Shown piece after piece: positions 23,701 to 34,471 of a DNA stretch of 64,000 nucleotides; position 1 is the stretch's first letter; each line of letters starts with the position of its first letter. Position numbers and translations under genes: made by a program. The notes under the pieces were generated by a model. The model did no database searches. It had not been told where the DNA came from and saw only the letters and a list, made by a program, of their open reading frames with translations. The stretch comes from Pelodera strongyloides (Eukaryota > Nematoda > Chromadorea > Rhabditida > Rhabditidae), in assembly GCA_036852015.1 (NCBI GenBank), contig JAANDG010000441.1:60394-124393 (forward strand), read 5' to 3'.

Positions 23701-25359
23701 ATGAAAGAAGCCAGATTACTGAGTCTACTCTTACTGTGTCTCTGTTGTCTACTAAATGTTTCCCTTGCAAATGGTAGTTTCTTTACCAATAAATTTTAGC
23801 TCGGCTACTGAAGAAATTCGAAAGAAACCACGCAATAGATATAAGCACACAAAATAGATGGCGTTTGTGACACGAAATCCGTCAGCTCATCGTTAGATAT
23901 ACACGATGGGCCACCAAAATTTCCCTGACTATTTATGATCGTCTTTCTATTGCATTGAACACATTGAAAAGACGGCGAGAAAACATGGTCAGAATCAGAA
24001 GTAGTTTAGGGATTTATACTGATAAAGGTGTGAAACACTCTCACATCAATTCTAGATGAAGACCTAGAATTTTGGAATAAAATCGCCGAAGAACAGCTCC
24101 GAAAACACATTGAAAAGACGGCGAGAAAACATGGTCAGAATCAGAAGTAGTTTAGGGATTTATTGTTGATCGAGTGTCTGTCAGTATGTCACTCGTTGTA
24201 TAAATGCTACCGCAAAGATGGATACTCAATATGAGAGCTATTTTCTTTGTATAGCCTCCTACTGAAATATCGTCCGTAAAGGTCAGAAATCAGTGAAATA
24301 GTGTAGGTCGACTGATATATTTAGTCTCATAATGGCCTATCCACATGTGCGATTCGCCGATTCGCACTTGCGAAAATGTCAAATGCCTGTCCATGTACGA
24401 GTCAATGTAAATGACATGGCCCCGCAGCGATTTTGAATCTAGTACGGATCTATTTCACATAGATGCACTTTCGCTGCAGGACCATGTCAAATGCGCTATT
24501 CGCACGGGTTACGGCAGGCTTTTGACATCCATGTAAAATGGCTTGAACACGGACAGGCATTTGTCTTTTTCGCAAGTGTGAATCGCAAACATGGACAGTT
24601 TTCACAAATTATTTTATGCTTTAAGACACAAAACGTCCGAAGAATATCATTTTATTCATCGGAGACGGAATGGGAATATCAGCTGTGACTGGGGCACGGG
24701 CACAAAAAGGATTCAAAGAGAAACGGAAGCACATGACCAAGAACTTCTTCTTTGAGGATTTTGGATTCACTGGATTTGTGACGGTAATTCTCTCACTCTC
24801 TTTCTCTTTCTCTCTATAGTTTACTCCCTCGATCTCTTTCTCCCTATTTGCCTCACGAGTGTTTTACATCCGTGGTCTTACATGGGTTTTATGGTTGATA
24901 TGTGTATTTCTTAGCTTTTGATGCATGCGCATGTTCGAGTTTATTTAAAGCGAAATACCGGCCAGTTTTTGAAACGCATCGCGGACAACTGAATTCTTAC
25001 GTATTTATTCTAATTTACTCGAATTTAGCTCGACTTTTTATTCTAATTTATGTTCATTTGCATATGCTAGTGCTGATGAACTCGATGCGTTTCAAAAAAC
25101 CGCCCGGTATTTCGCTTTAAAATGCTGTGTAACAGCTTTGGCTTTGCATACTTGGATATCTGGATCGTATTACCTGAACGCCGTACGTTCTTCTTCAACT
25201 CCTCGTGTTCATTAAATCATTGATTGATATTGACATTTCTCATAAATTGATTGCTTGCAGACCTCTTCCAATAGTCACCATGTATCTGATTCCGCCGCGG
25301 GTGCAGTTGCTTTGACGGCTGGATGGAAGGTATTTTAGTTCTTTTTCTTTTAATTGTTC

Positions 25360-25414
<55 letters not shown>

Positions 25415-28400
25415 ATAATTGATTGCTTCGTTTGCTTTCGAAATATTTTCTAAAAAAAATAAGTGCCTGTACTTTATTTTAGGTAGACAATGACTATTTT
25501 TTAAACAAACCGGGAGAAGCATGTACACAGGCTACAGTACCAAAGTTGCCGGTGGTCACTACAACTAGCACTAGTACGACCACATCTAGTACTACCACGA
25601 CGACGACCCCTACTACCACAAGTACGACAACTACGACTACGACTACAGCTCCGGAAGGAATTACGACTATTGCTGAGGCAACAACTAAAAAAGAGGAGAC
25701 GTCTGTCACAAACCAAACGGAGAAAGAGGACAGAATCAGGAGGGAATTGAGTGGGATTTTATTGTTATTAACAATAATTTTTCATGTTTAGCTTTTGGTA
25801 TTTGTGTTGTATGTTCATTGTACGCGTAGGCGCAGCTCACCTTAAAGGGAGAGACCCATGAGAAAAAAGTTTTCCTCAATTTACTTGCACAGAATGTCCG
25901 GAATCTCAGAAATATTTCTGTGAAAACGGCATATATTTGCACCCTGAACTCGCAGAGATATTCTATGCTAAACAGTTCGGCCAGGCACAGTAGTCAGAAA
26001 GGTTAAAATTCCTTTTTATAGTTTATATCCGTCCATTAGCATTCTTTCGCTACATAATAATTGTTAAACGTATGAAGAACATTACTACCATTATAACAAA
26101 GCGTTTCCTACACTATCTTATTATATAAAGGAGAAGAGTTTGTCACGGGTTTGTTTTTATGTGCACAACGAAATCCCTTCATAAAGAAAAATCTTCCATC
26201 GAAAGAGCATACAAAATCTTTGTCGCTGGCGAGATTCGAACCCACAGCAGCGCACACCCTCTCGATGCACAGTCCAACGCTCTACCAGTTGAGCTATGCT
26301 AGCTTATCATAAGGGTAACAATCTGCCCTTCAGAGAGCACCTTCAATGTAAAATTTGCATGGTACTTAGTCTAATGGCCATCCAGGCTCATATCATACGT
26401 TTCGCCAATTATATATGACTTTGTAGATGTGTGAATGTTTTAAATAGGGTAACAATCGGCCGAAGGCCGATTCCTCCAGTCGGAGAAGAGCCCGTAGGGC
26501 TCTTCGAACGGTTGGTAATGACATAAAACAGTAAAAATTGTTTCAGACTACGATGCCTGACCGAACTGTTTGGCATAGAATATATCTGCGAGTTCTAGAT
26601 GCAAAGAGATGCGGTTTTCGCAGTAATATTACTGAGATTCCAGACATTCCGTGCAAATCAATTGAGGAAAACTTTTTTCTCGTGAGCCTCTCCCTTTAAC
26701 ATTCGCACATGGTTCTTTTTATATTAGCGTTATATGCTCTTCACTTGACAGAAGCCATCCTTAAAAGTGTGTGATTTTCATCAATTTTTTTGAGGTGTGA
26801 AGAATCTAGAGGACGTTGCAAAAGAGTTTCGCGATTACGATGACGGGGTGAAGAATAATGAAATACACGATGGAATTGCAGAACTAAGCATGAATAAAGG
26901 TGATAATTTAAAAGAATATAAGATTGTAAATGAGTCGTCTAACTATGATGACGTGTCTCGAGGTATGTTCGCCGGATTGACTTACTTCGGATAAACCAAA
27001 TCAATTCATAGTACAGTGTCAGCAATTACGTTTGCAACGGAAACGCTCATTCGCTATTCCTTGCACAGAAGTAAACAAAAATAAGAACGAAAATTTGGTG
27101 CATATTTGTTATGAATTAGTCCACCAGGCCCCACAATGCATATCGAGGATTTTTTTAAGTGAATAATACGTTCTTTACATCTTTGATTCAGGTATGAAAG
27201 CAGGACTAGTCACCACAATGTCTGTCACACACGCTACACCCGGAGCCATTTATGGACAAGGTCTCATGTTATTTCTTTGATTGACCCTTTCAAAGTGTTG
27301 ATTTCAGTGCAGCGTTATCAAATGAATTAGCACTTGATCAAAGTAATTTGTTCTTGAAAATGTTTGAAAACTTGGAATTAAACGCACTGGATACTACTCC
27401 CAGTCTTTCACGAGTTCGGTTTGAAACATTTTCCTCTAAAAATTGGTCACAAGTTTGATCACAAGGATTCTTTTACGCTTGTTGATTTGGAGTGTGGATA
27501 AAGGTTAGAGAGAGCGCATAATATAAAAGGAAATCATATTAAAATATTAAAAAAATGCGTTATGCTCTAGGAACGACTCGTTTCTTTGAAAACGATCAAC
27601 AATCGCAAGCGAATCAAAAGTGTACGGATGTTGCGAGACAACTAACACGAGAATACCCGGGAAAGAATCTAACTGCATGCTTTTATATGTTTCTAACTTT
27701 TTTTTCTTCTGAATCAGCTCCGAGTTATGTTGGATTAACATGGGATGACGTGGTTTTGTAGGAGCACTGAAGACCGCCAGAGTGGCACAGGTCGAAGACC
27801 TGTCAATCCCGGGGGCTTATGGGGACCTCGGCGCTGTTCACTGCTCACAGTCCGTGGAAACGGACGCTAGAGTTTTTGTGATCGTACAAGAGACAGGCGC
27901 GCTAGGTCACAGCCGCACTGAAACCGTGTGCACCCGCACTGCTCATTTATTTGTACCGCTATTTGTCAGACATATTTAGTTAGCCCTCGGAGGTGGCCTA
28001 GAGCACTTTATTCCCGTGGAACGTGGAGGAAAACGCGTATTCGGACAGTTTGACGACCTACTCATGCAGTGGAAGATGCTTGGTAAAATTGATTGCAAAA
28101 CTCTATTCAAATGATTTTTTTCCCGTTCCAGTTCATTCTTTTCCTAATTTTTATCCCCTTTTTACACAGACAGGTACACAAAAAAAAAAGCTTTCTTGTG
28201 CAGGAACGTATATCACCCACATCATTTTACTTTAAATCCCGTCCATGATGTGGTGATCTAGTAATTATTTTCCTTTTAGATTTAACTGAAGAGAAACGTT
28301 TGGAACTGCTGATGAAATTTGCTAACAATGCTTCAGTGGGACAGGGTAATTGAATTCAGTGATAATCCTGTACCTCTCCCTCTACTTCTCTACTTCTTTC

Positions 28401-31400
28401 GCCCATATATTCTCTCTTTATCTCTCTATATCACTCTCTCTCTGCTCTTCTCTCTCCACCGCAAACTCTCGGAATATACATATTTAAGAATATTACCAAG
28501 ATATTCTTTTATTTGCTAGATTTCTCCCGTGAAGTGGTCCTCACTGCTGAAGCCCTTGCCAAAATAGACGTCAACTCCACAGAACAGGTTCTCGGTAAGT
28601 TTGTTCTCCAGCAATAGCAATCTTCCTAAAACTAACAAATCTTAGAGCTAGTGTATGTTGGTATTTAGGACAATTACACAGGTTTCAGCCGCTTACTTTA
28701 TCTCGTTTTGTTTTGGTTGAAGTCTAATCTTTACGGAGATTGAATATCAGAAGACATCTTTTAGGTTTGTTTCAAGACAATCACATTGGAGCGTATTATC
28801 TCTCCAAAGATGACAAGAAGGTTCCGCGTTTGAAGGATATGGCTACTAAGGCGGTGAGTTTACGAAGGCCCATGCTGCAGTTCGAATTTGGTTCTTACAG
28901 TAATTTATTGATAAGGTGCAAGTGTTCTGATTTACTGACGTCACTGATAATGCGAAAACTAAAGTAACTTTAAATTTTTTTACAACGACTTTCAGGTGGA
29001 GCTGATGGAAGCAAAAACAAAACTTAATAACAATACAAACACAGAAGGCCATGGAGGATACTTTCTCATGATTGAAGGTATAATTTTTCACGGAAGGAGT
29101 GTTCTACAGTAAAAAGTGGTTAGATCAATTGTATGTGCAGGAGTTATGTGCCGGGGTCTAGCCGAATGCCTGTTCGCCTAATAACAGTATAAATAAGCTA
29201 CTACCCTACAGGGATCTTTTTCGAATCCGACTATCGATTAATATCAGGTGGAAACATCGATTGGTTCGAACACACGAACCGGCTCAATTTGGTGTTTGAC
29301 GAAATTTGGGAGTTTGATGAGGCCATCAAAGCGGTAGGTTGCTCATAAACTATTTTATGATTAACCTGATGCATCGTTCTAGCCATTATGAAGAGCTTCT
29401 TATTGCTTATCGTCTTATAAGAAAATTATATTCTATAATGGGGTTTCCAAGTGTGTTGACCGCTGTCCTGTGTTAGCGAACAAGATAGAAAATATTTATT
29501 TAAGCAAGTGTAGAGAAATATTTGGATGTAGGTTGTGACTGCAGTAGTAGTGGAACATGTTGGGTCCGTCCAAGCGTCGTCTTATATACGGTCCTGGGTT
29601 CTCATCTGTCCGCTTTTTTGTAGTCCCTTTTCAATTTCTCTCAGCTCCTTGCGTTCGCCATGAATGGTTCTGACTACTTTTTGCTGCTCCGATGAAATTG
29701 AAGTATTTGAGTAGTATTCATCGTGTCATTTTCGTTTCCCTTTTTTGTCTGTTTGTACTAGTCGCACGGAGTCGCGACATTGGCGGGGGCGAGGAAATGG
29801 AGCAAACGGTTGTGAGCGATGTAGGGAGCGTTGGCGGTGACGGGGAGCTCTTGGACGGATGCGTTCCGAAGTTGTGGTGACGGGTGAAGAGTAGAGGGGA
29901 GATGTAGGAGTGCGTTTTTTGACATTCTTAACTCTTTTACTTTTTGTTTGTTTTCTCTTCGAGTTGCTTACGCGCTCCGCACCCGGGGCCGACGACATGA
30001 AAACTGACAAAAAATTGGTCAGCGAAAGGAACAGAAAACGGCAGAAAATTTTTGTGTGTAAAAAATGTTTGTGTGTGTCCGGTACCTATGGTAATGAATT
30101 GTGGGTTAATTGTGAATCAATTTACTGTGATAAATTGTACATCAATGATCTGATAAAACTTTGGTTTGGTTTGTAAAACTTTGATTATGTTTCCTTGCAT
30201 TGAATACTAACAATAATGGATTTATCACATTTTTTTTTTCAAATCAGCACAAATATAAAGTCCTCCACCTAGATACCGAAAAAAAATATATGTTCCCTCC
30301 ACCTGAATACAAAAAAAGTTGATTAACAAATTTTTAGCGGCTTCATCTTATTAGCGGCTAGTTCCCGGAGCTTCGGCATTTCGAATTTGTTGTTGGATTT
30401 CGGAATCCATATCGTCCTCATCTTCTATGTTGACTTCTTCTGTGTGTCCGATGGGACCGTTCAGTGGTAGAATGCTCGCCTGCCACGCGGGCGGCCCGGG
30501 TTCGATTCCCGGACGGTGCACCATGTGTTGACCGCTGTCCTGTGTTAGCGAACAAGATAGAAAATATTTATTTAAGCAAGTGTAGAGAAATATTTGGATG
30601 TAGGTTGTGACTGCAGAAGTAGTGGAACATGTTGGGTCCGTCCAAGCGTCGTCTTATATACGGTCCTGGGTTCTCATCTGTCCGCTTTTTTGTAGTCCCT
30701 TTTCAATTTCTCTCAGCTCCTTGCGTTCGCCATGAATGGTTCTGACTACTTTTTGCTGCTCCGATGAAATTGAAGTATTTGAGTAGTATTCATCGTGTCA
30801 TTTTCGTTTCCCTTTTTTGTCTGTTTGTACTAGTCGCACGGAGTCGCGACACCAAGTATGCTGAAAATTTACCGTACATTGGAACTACACGAGAGTATTT
30901 TTTAATTTTTCAATATATATATGCAGGTTTCGTGCAGAAATACGGTAGTATTAACAGAATCACACCGATTTTTTGGGATAATTGGAAACCCCATAGCATA
31001 AAGTGGCGATGCCGATGACTATGATTCATCCTTGGCTGATTATTTAAAGCGAACTACCGGCCGGTTTTTGAAACGCAAGTACTTGCATTCCTATGCATTT
31101 ATGCAACGTCGGGTCTAATTGGGGTCTAGTTTTTATTCTAATTTTTGCTCATTCGCATAAGCTGCATAAGAAAGCAGGTGTACGCAATGCGTTTCAAAAA
31201 CCGGCCGATATTTCGCTTTAATGAAAGTTGTAGGTTCGCGAGATGACGGATCCCGAGGAGACGTTGATTCTCGTCACTGCCGACCATGCACATTCTGTCA
31301 CTATAGCGGGCAAGGTACCGAAAACTGAAAGCATTTTGTGTGAGTTTTCTTGTCGCTGATAATTCGCTATTCTTTTTCTTTGATTCGTTCAAATTCTTTT

Positions 31401-33859
31401 TTCAAGTTCAAATTCGTTCAAAATCAAATTCTTTGATTCGCTATCAACATCGTTTTCCTTGTTAACTCTTGTGGAATTACAATCTATATACTGTTGGTGG
31501 AAATTATATCCTAGTACCTATAATATTATCTACTTTGATTTTTCTTTTTCATCGTCTCTCACGGCGTTGCGCTCTTTTTAATGAGTATAATAAATATTCA
31601 AATATTCAAAAACATGAATTTCTTGCCATTAGTAGCGCGCGCAGAAGAACACTTAGGAAACTTTGTCGGTGCGCCGCATAGCCTGAACAGGTTTTGCGCC
31701 GAGCGGAATTTTGTCTACGGCAGGTCCGCCGTGCATCCGCCACTCTCGCTTAACTGGGAAGGCCGGCATGGAACAATTTTTGTTTATCTGTCATTTATCC
31801 AGGGCACACAAAAGAAGAACACGAATTTTCTGAACCAAGAAAAGATGGACTCAAATCTGGCCCGATGCCAGGAATTCTCTTCGCTACAGGACCCGGATTT
31901 GATTCGCCGTGGAATTACACAAAGGAACAAATGAGTGAGTTGTCCTACGTTTACAGTAATATTCAATCAAAGCATAGGAGAGATCATGCCCCATTTTTCT
32001 CATAACTGCCAAGCAATTACCTCAAATTGCGCATACATCTCACATTCCGTTCAGAAACGGCTAATTAATCTTGTTCTGATGTTTGCGGTAAATTAAGAAG
32101 GTAAGTTTAGATATACGGTGAGCTACACCAAAAGTATCTGGGTAAAAAGTAAAAGGTGAAAAAGCTAATCGCTGTTGTGATATTTCAGACGATCCTGAAT
32201 TTGCCTTTCCCTCATATAATTATGTGAAGTATGCAGTGCATGGGGGCGAGCAGGTTGGCATCTGGGCCGACGGGCCAATGGCAAGGTATTTTTATAAAAA
32301 AAAAATTTTGCTCAATTTTTCTTTTCATAAGCAGCTACCCTTAATAGAAATTATATAGCTCTTCACGTCTTCACTTTTTCCTATAAAAAAAACCATTGCC
32401 CAATTTTGCACAAGTTGGATACAGAATCTCTCATGAATTTTGATTCACCTAACCTTTTTACAATTATAATCGGACGCACTTTTCTTCATGAGGCGTGAGC
32501 CCTGAGCTATTTTAATTGATTAGAACTGTTCATTACAGTTATTTTCATTCTTTGCAGACTGTTTTCTGGTTCTTATGACAACACCCATGTGGCTTATTAT
32601 ATGAAATATCTTCTTTGCCTCATCGATAGACCAATTATACACATGGCTGGAGGTAGGAGGCTAACATCTAATCTTCTTTTTATTGTGTGTATGTAGTTAC
32701 TGTGCTCCCCCGACCATTGTCTGTTTTACCATATTTTTTGAAAATATTTTTTTACCTATTCCAGGCAAATCCGAACCCTACAAGGACACACCACTCACAT
32801 TTTGTGATTTCTGGAAAGAATACGGTGAAACTAATATATGATCAAATATAAAAGTTTTTTTAATGTACTTGTACAGGTAAAAAAGACGACAGTAAAGCTC
32901 AACTGTATGAACCAGCCAAAACATTTAAAGCGAAATGCCAGCCCCTTTGGAAAATTTGCATATGATAAGCAAATCCTATGTATCCTATGCTAATTTTGCG
33001 CGATTGCCGTGGACGATCGCGCAAAATTAGCATAGGATACATAGGATTTGCTTATCATATGCAAATTTTCCAAAGAGGCTAGCATTTCGCTTTAAATAAG
33101 TAAAGAGAAATATGAATGGGAAATAAAGTATTATTTATCCTTTTCAGGAGAAAAACAACCGAAGAAAAATACACCGAAAGGTTCGTTTAACCCCTGCAAA
33201 TTATTCTGTACCTGAGCAAATTTTTATAAATAGGCAATCATTTGATTATTTCACTTTTGCTGACCTTCTGGGAAAAAAAGAAACTTATTAGCGTTTTGAA
33301 ATGATAAACTGTGCGGCCCACCTTGAACATGCTAAATAAAAGTTAGAGTATATTTTACCATTTCACCAATTAAATTCGAGCCTAGGCTTCGCGGCTCCGT
33401 TTATACCCATTCTCGACTAATATATGTAATTTTTTCGTAACGCGCATGCGCACAGCAAATAAATAGGTTGTTTGTTGTTTTGTATAATAAGTTATTCTCA
33501 AATATATATAAGATGATGAGTGTAATCCAAACTGACGACATAATTTAACTCTTATATTTTCAGCTTCTCCTACCTCTAAGTCTAACAGTCTGCTCCTCCT
33601 CTCTCTCATAATTTTGGTCTCTTTCACTTCCGCTACGGCTGTGGTTTTCTTCGTGATGATTCGCTACCGTGCTCAAAGGGTTGCGCTTTCAAGTGTCCGA
33701 TCATTTACTTCATTTACGCGTGGGCCCGCGCCCCCGCTTGATCCGCCCCCACCACTACCTGTCCATTCTTCCGAAGCGAAACCCAAAGACTCGACGTCCA
33801 AGGAGTCTGGCGGGTCAGATGCCGCGGCACCTCCACCGAACAGTCCAGAGAAGGTTTAG
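23701..33859 (+). CDS. Alkaline phosphatase 3 with Thr-rich mucin-like insert, 22 exons, 752 aa
   Basis: Third paralogue, about 200 aa longer than the others. Exons: 23701-23773, 24056-24133, 24626-24783, 25261-25329, 25483-25750, 26795-26899, 27192-27260, 27571-27674, 27980-28082, 28280-28345, 28520-28594, 28765-28853, 28996-29077, 29248-29333, 31234-31339, 31803-31934, 32189-32285, 32558-32652, 32765-32824, 32877-32891, 33148-33180, 33564-33859. Signal peptide, then [62 protein letters not shown]: catalytic positions intact. Exon 5 adds a Thr/Ser run just after the nucleophile helix. The C-terminus has extra linker exons (one of only 15 nt), a membrane helix and a Pro-rich tail. Intron 8 appears to use a GC donor (27675). 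Introns hold many mobile elements, including the miniature LTR element. Confidence 0.88.
23959..24163. repeat. Direct duplication of the phosphatase 3 exon 2 end and donor
   Basis: About 60 bp (ACATTGAAAAGACGGCGAGA through AGTAGTTTAGGGATTTAT) occurs at 23959-24018 and again at 24104-24163. The second copy is the 3' end of exon 2 with its donor; the first copy sits in intron 1 and carries the same GT site without the upstream acceptor part. Confidence 0.9.
24945..25120. mobile_element. TTAA element, AAAGCGAAATACCGGCC type (phosphatase 3 intron 3)
   Basis: Ends AAAGCGAAATACCGGCC and CCCGGTATTTCGCTTT analogue flanked by TTAA. The interior has TTTTGAAACGCATCG and GATGCGTTTCAAAA inverted words. 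Further copies: 17415-17594, 31044-31221, 34669-34890, 37828-38009 and a decayed one at 42166-42345. Confidence 0.82.
25362..25413. repeat. Poly(T) run of about 52 bases
   Basis: Uninterrupted T tract 32 bp after the donor of phosphatase 3 exon 4. The exact length may be affected by sequencing or assembly. Confidence 0.9.
25842..26699. mobile_element. TTAA element, AAAGGGAGAGRCCCAYG termini, with nested insertion
   Basis: Ends AAAGGGAGAGACCCATGAG and CTCGTGAGCCTCTCCCTTT, both flanked by TTAA, lie in phosphatase 3 intron 5. It is about twice as long as its relative at 35126-35584, because a second repeat beginning CTTATTATATAAAGG and a tRNA-like stretch sit inside it (from about 26107 to 26480). 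Confidence 0.82.
26228..26303 (-). repeat. tRNA-like sequence (minus strand) nested in the TTAA element
   Basis: The minus strand reads a TAGCTCAACTGGTAGAGC A-box region and a GGGTTCGAATC B box at tRNA spacing, but the anticodon stem does not pair and the acceptor ends do not match. It looks like a SINE head or decayed tRNA copy rather than a gene. Confidence 0.55.
27761..27979. repeat. Possible inserted repeat in phosphatase 3 intron 8
   Basis: A GC-richer block (GACCGCCAGAGTGGCACAGG, later TGCACCCGCACTGCTC) unlike its neighbours, with SINE-like tRNA-ish words (AGTGGCACAGG, GTCAATCCCGGG). It fills most of the intron after the suspected GC donor and reaches the acceptor. Family unknown. Confidence 0.4.
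29447..30856 (-). mobile_element. Miniature LTR retrotransposon (TRIM-like) with 5 bp target duplication
   Basis: Two direct repeats of 328 bp (29452-29779 and 30524-30851) start TG, end CA and appear to differ at one base only. CCAAG flanks both sides (29447-29451, 30852-30856). Internal DNA is just 744 bp, too small for gag-pol. Reading the minus strand, the LTR has a TATATAAG promoter word (near 29585/30657) followed by AATAAATA (near 29498/30570). The sequence next to the upstream LTR begins TGGTGCACCGTCCGGG, a primer-binding site for tRNA-Gly. A 19-codon minus ORF (30351-30410) may be a gag relic. The element split an older TGGGGTTTSCAAG element in phosphatase 3 intron 14. No clear polypurine tract was seen. 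Confidence 0.88.
30453..30523 (+). tRNA. tRNA-Gly(GCC)-like sequence ending in CCA, abutting the LTR
   Basis: D arm TTCAGTGGTAGAAT, anticodon arm CTCGCCTGCCACGCGGG with GCC anticodon, T arm CCCGGGTTCGATTCCCGG and acceptor 3' strand ACGGTGC-A match eukaryotic tRNA-Gly. The 5' acceptor strand is damaged: GGGACCG, with about four bases missing before the D stem. CCA is present in the DNA and the LTR begins at the next base. Because genomic tRNA genes normally lack CCA, this is best read as a reverse-transcribed primer copy rather than a working gene. Confidence 0.75.
31044..31221. mobile_element. TTAA element, AAAGCGAA...CCGGCCGG type, 12 bp before phosphatase 3 exon 15
   Basis: TTAA flanks at 31044-31047 and 31218-31221. 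The right end CGCTTTAA is followed by TGAAAGTTGTAG, the acceptor of exon 15, so the element terminus supplies part of the T-rich tract. Confidence 0.8.
32925..33095. mobile_element. TTAA hairpin element, AAAGCGAAATGCYAGCC type (phosphatase 3 intron 20)
   Basis: Long near-perfect hairpin: AAAGCGAAATGCCAGCCCC, then GATAAGCAAATCCTATG, a central CGCAAAATTAGCATAGGAT arm, mirrored to GCTAGCATTTCGCTTT. TTAA on both sides. Copies at 38308-38473 (right end lost) and 54144-54305. Confidence 0.88.
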
Positions 33860-34471
33860 ATTTTAAATTCTAACTTTAATATTTAATCGTACATTTTTGT
33901 GAACTGGAAGCTTTGCTTTGCAATTTGTCTTTATTTTTGCTGTGTTTAAAAACGAAAACAAGTCTTCAAGTTCACACGTATACTTTATTATGATCCAAAC
34001 AATTATTTTCGATCGGTATTTCCTTTGATCCATAGTCTTACCGTGGTCACGTTAATTTTGTCGTCATTTGTATTAATGCAAAGATTTGGATTATTTATTT
34101 ATTGAAAACAATGTACAAGTTCCGAAATGTGATCAAAAATAAAGATAATTAAAATATTATCCACCCGTGTTAAAGAAATCTGCACAAGAACACATTATTG
34201 ATACACTGTGTAAGGCACAATAAATTGAGTGATATATTTTTGGCCATGTTTTCAAGTTGGCTACATAACAAGCACTATTGAAATACTTAACTTTCACCAG
34301 TAAGATTCGAAAAATATTTTTGTTCGGAGTCTTTTGGTTTCGAAAAAAAATCAGTTTCAAAATGCAAGTGAACAAATGCATAGAAGCTTGCATGAAGTAA
34401 ATAACAATAATATAATAACAAATATACATATAACAATAGTATAAGTCTAATAAATAATAAATGACTAAATA
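33860..34471. other. Spacer between phosphatase 3 and the convergent galactosyltransferase
   Basis: The two genes face each other and end 612 bp apart. AATAAA words at 34138 and 34448 (+) could end the phosphatase transcript. A minus-strand open frame across 34157-34429 shows no family resemblance and is not taken as coding. Confidence 0.6.

Noticed and set aside
25494..25716. Minus-strand open frames rich in Val or Arg/Ser
   Set aside because: They are the reverse reading of the Thr-rich exon of phosphatase 3 and exist only because of its biased codons.
29910..30176. Plus-strand open frame of 88 codons inside the LTR element, with a Cys pair
   Set aside because: The promoter, poly(A) word and primer site of the element all point to the minus strand, and no gag or pol motif is visible.
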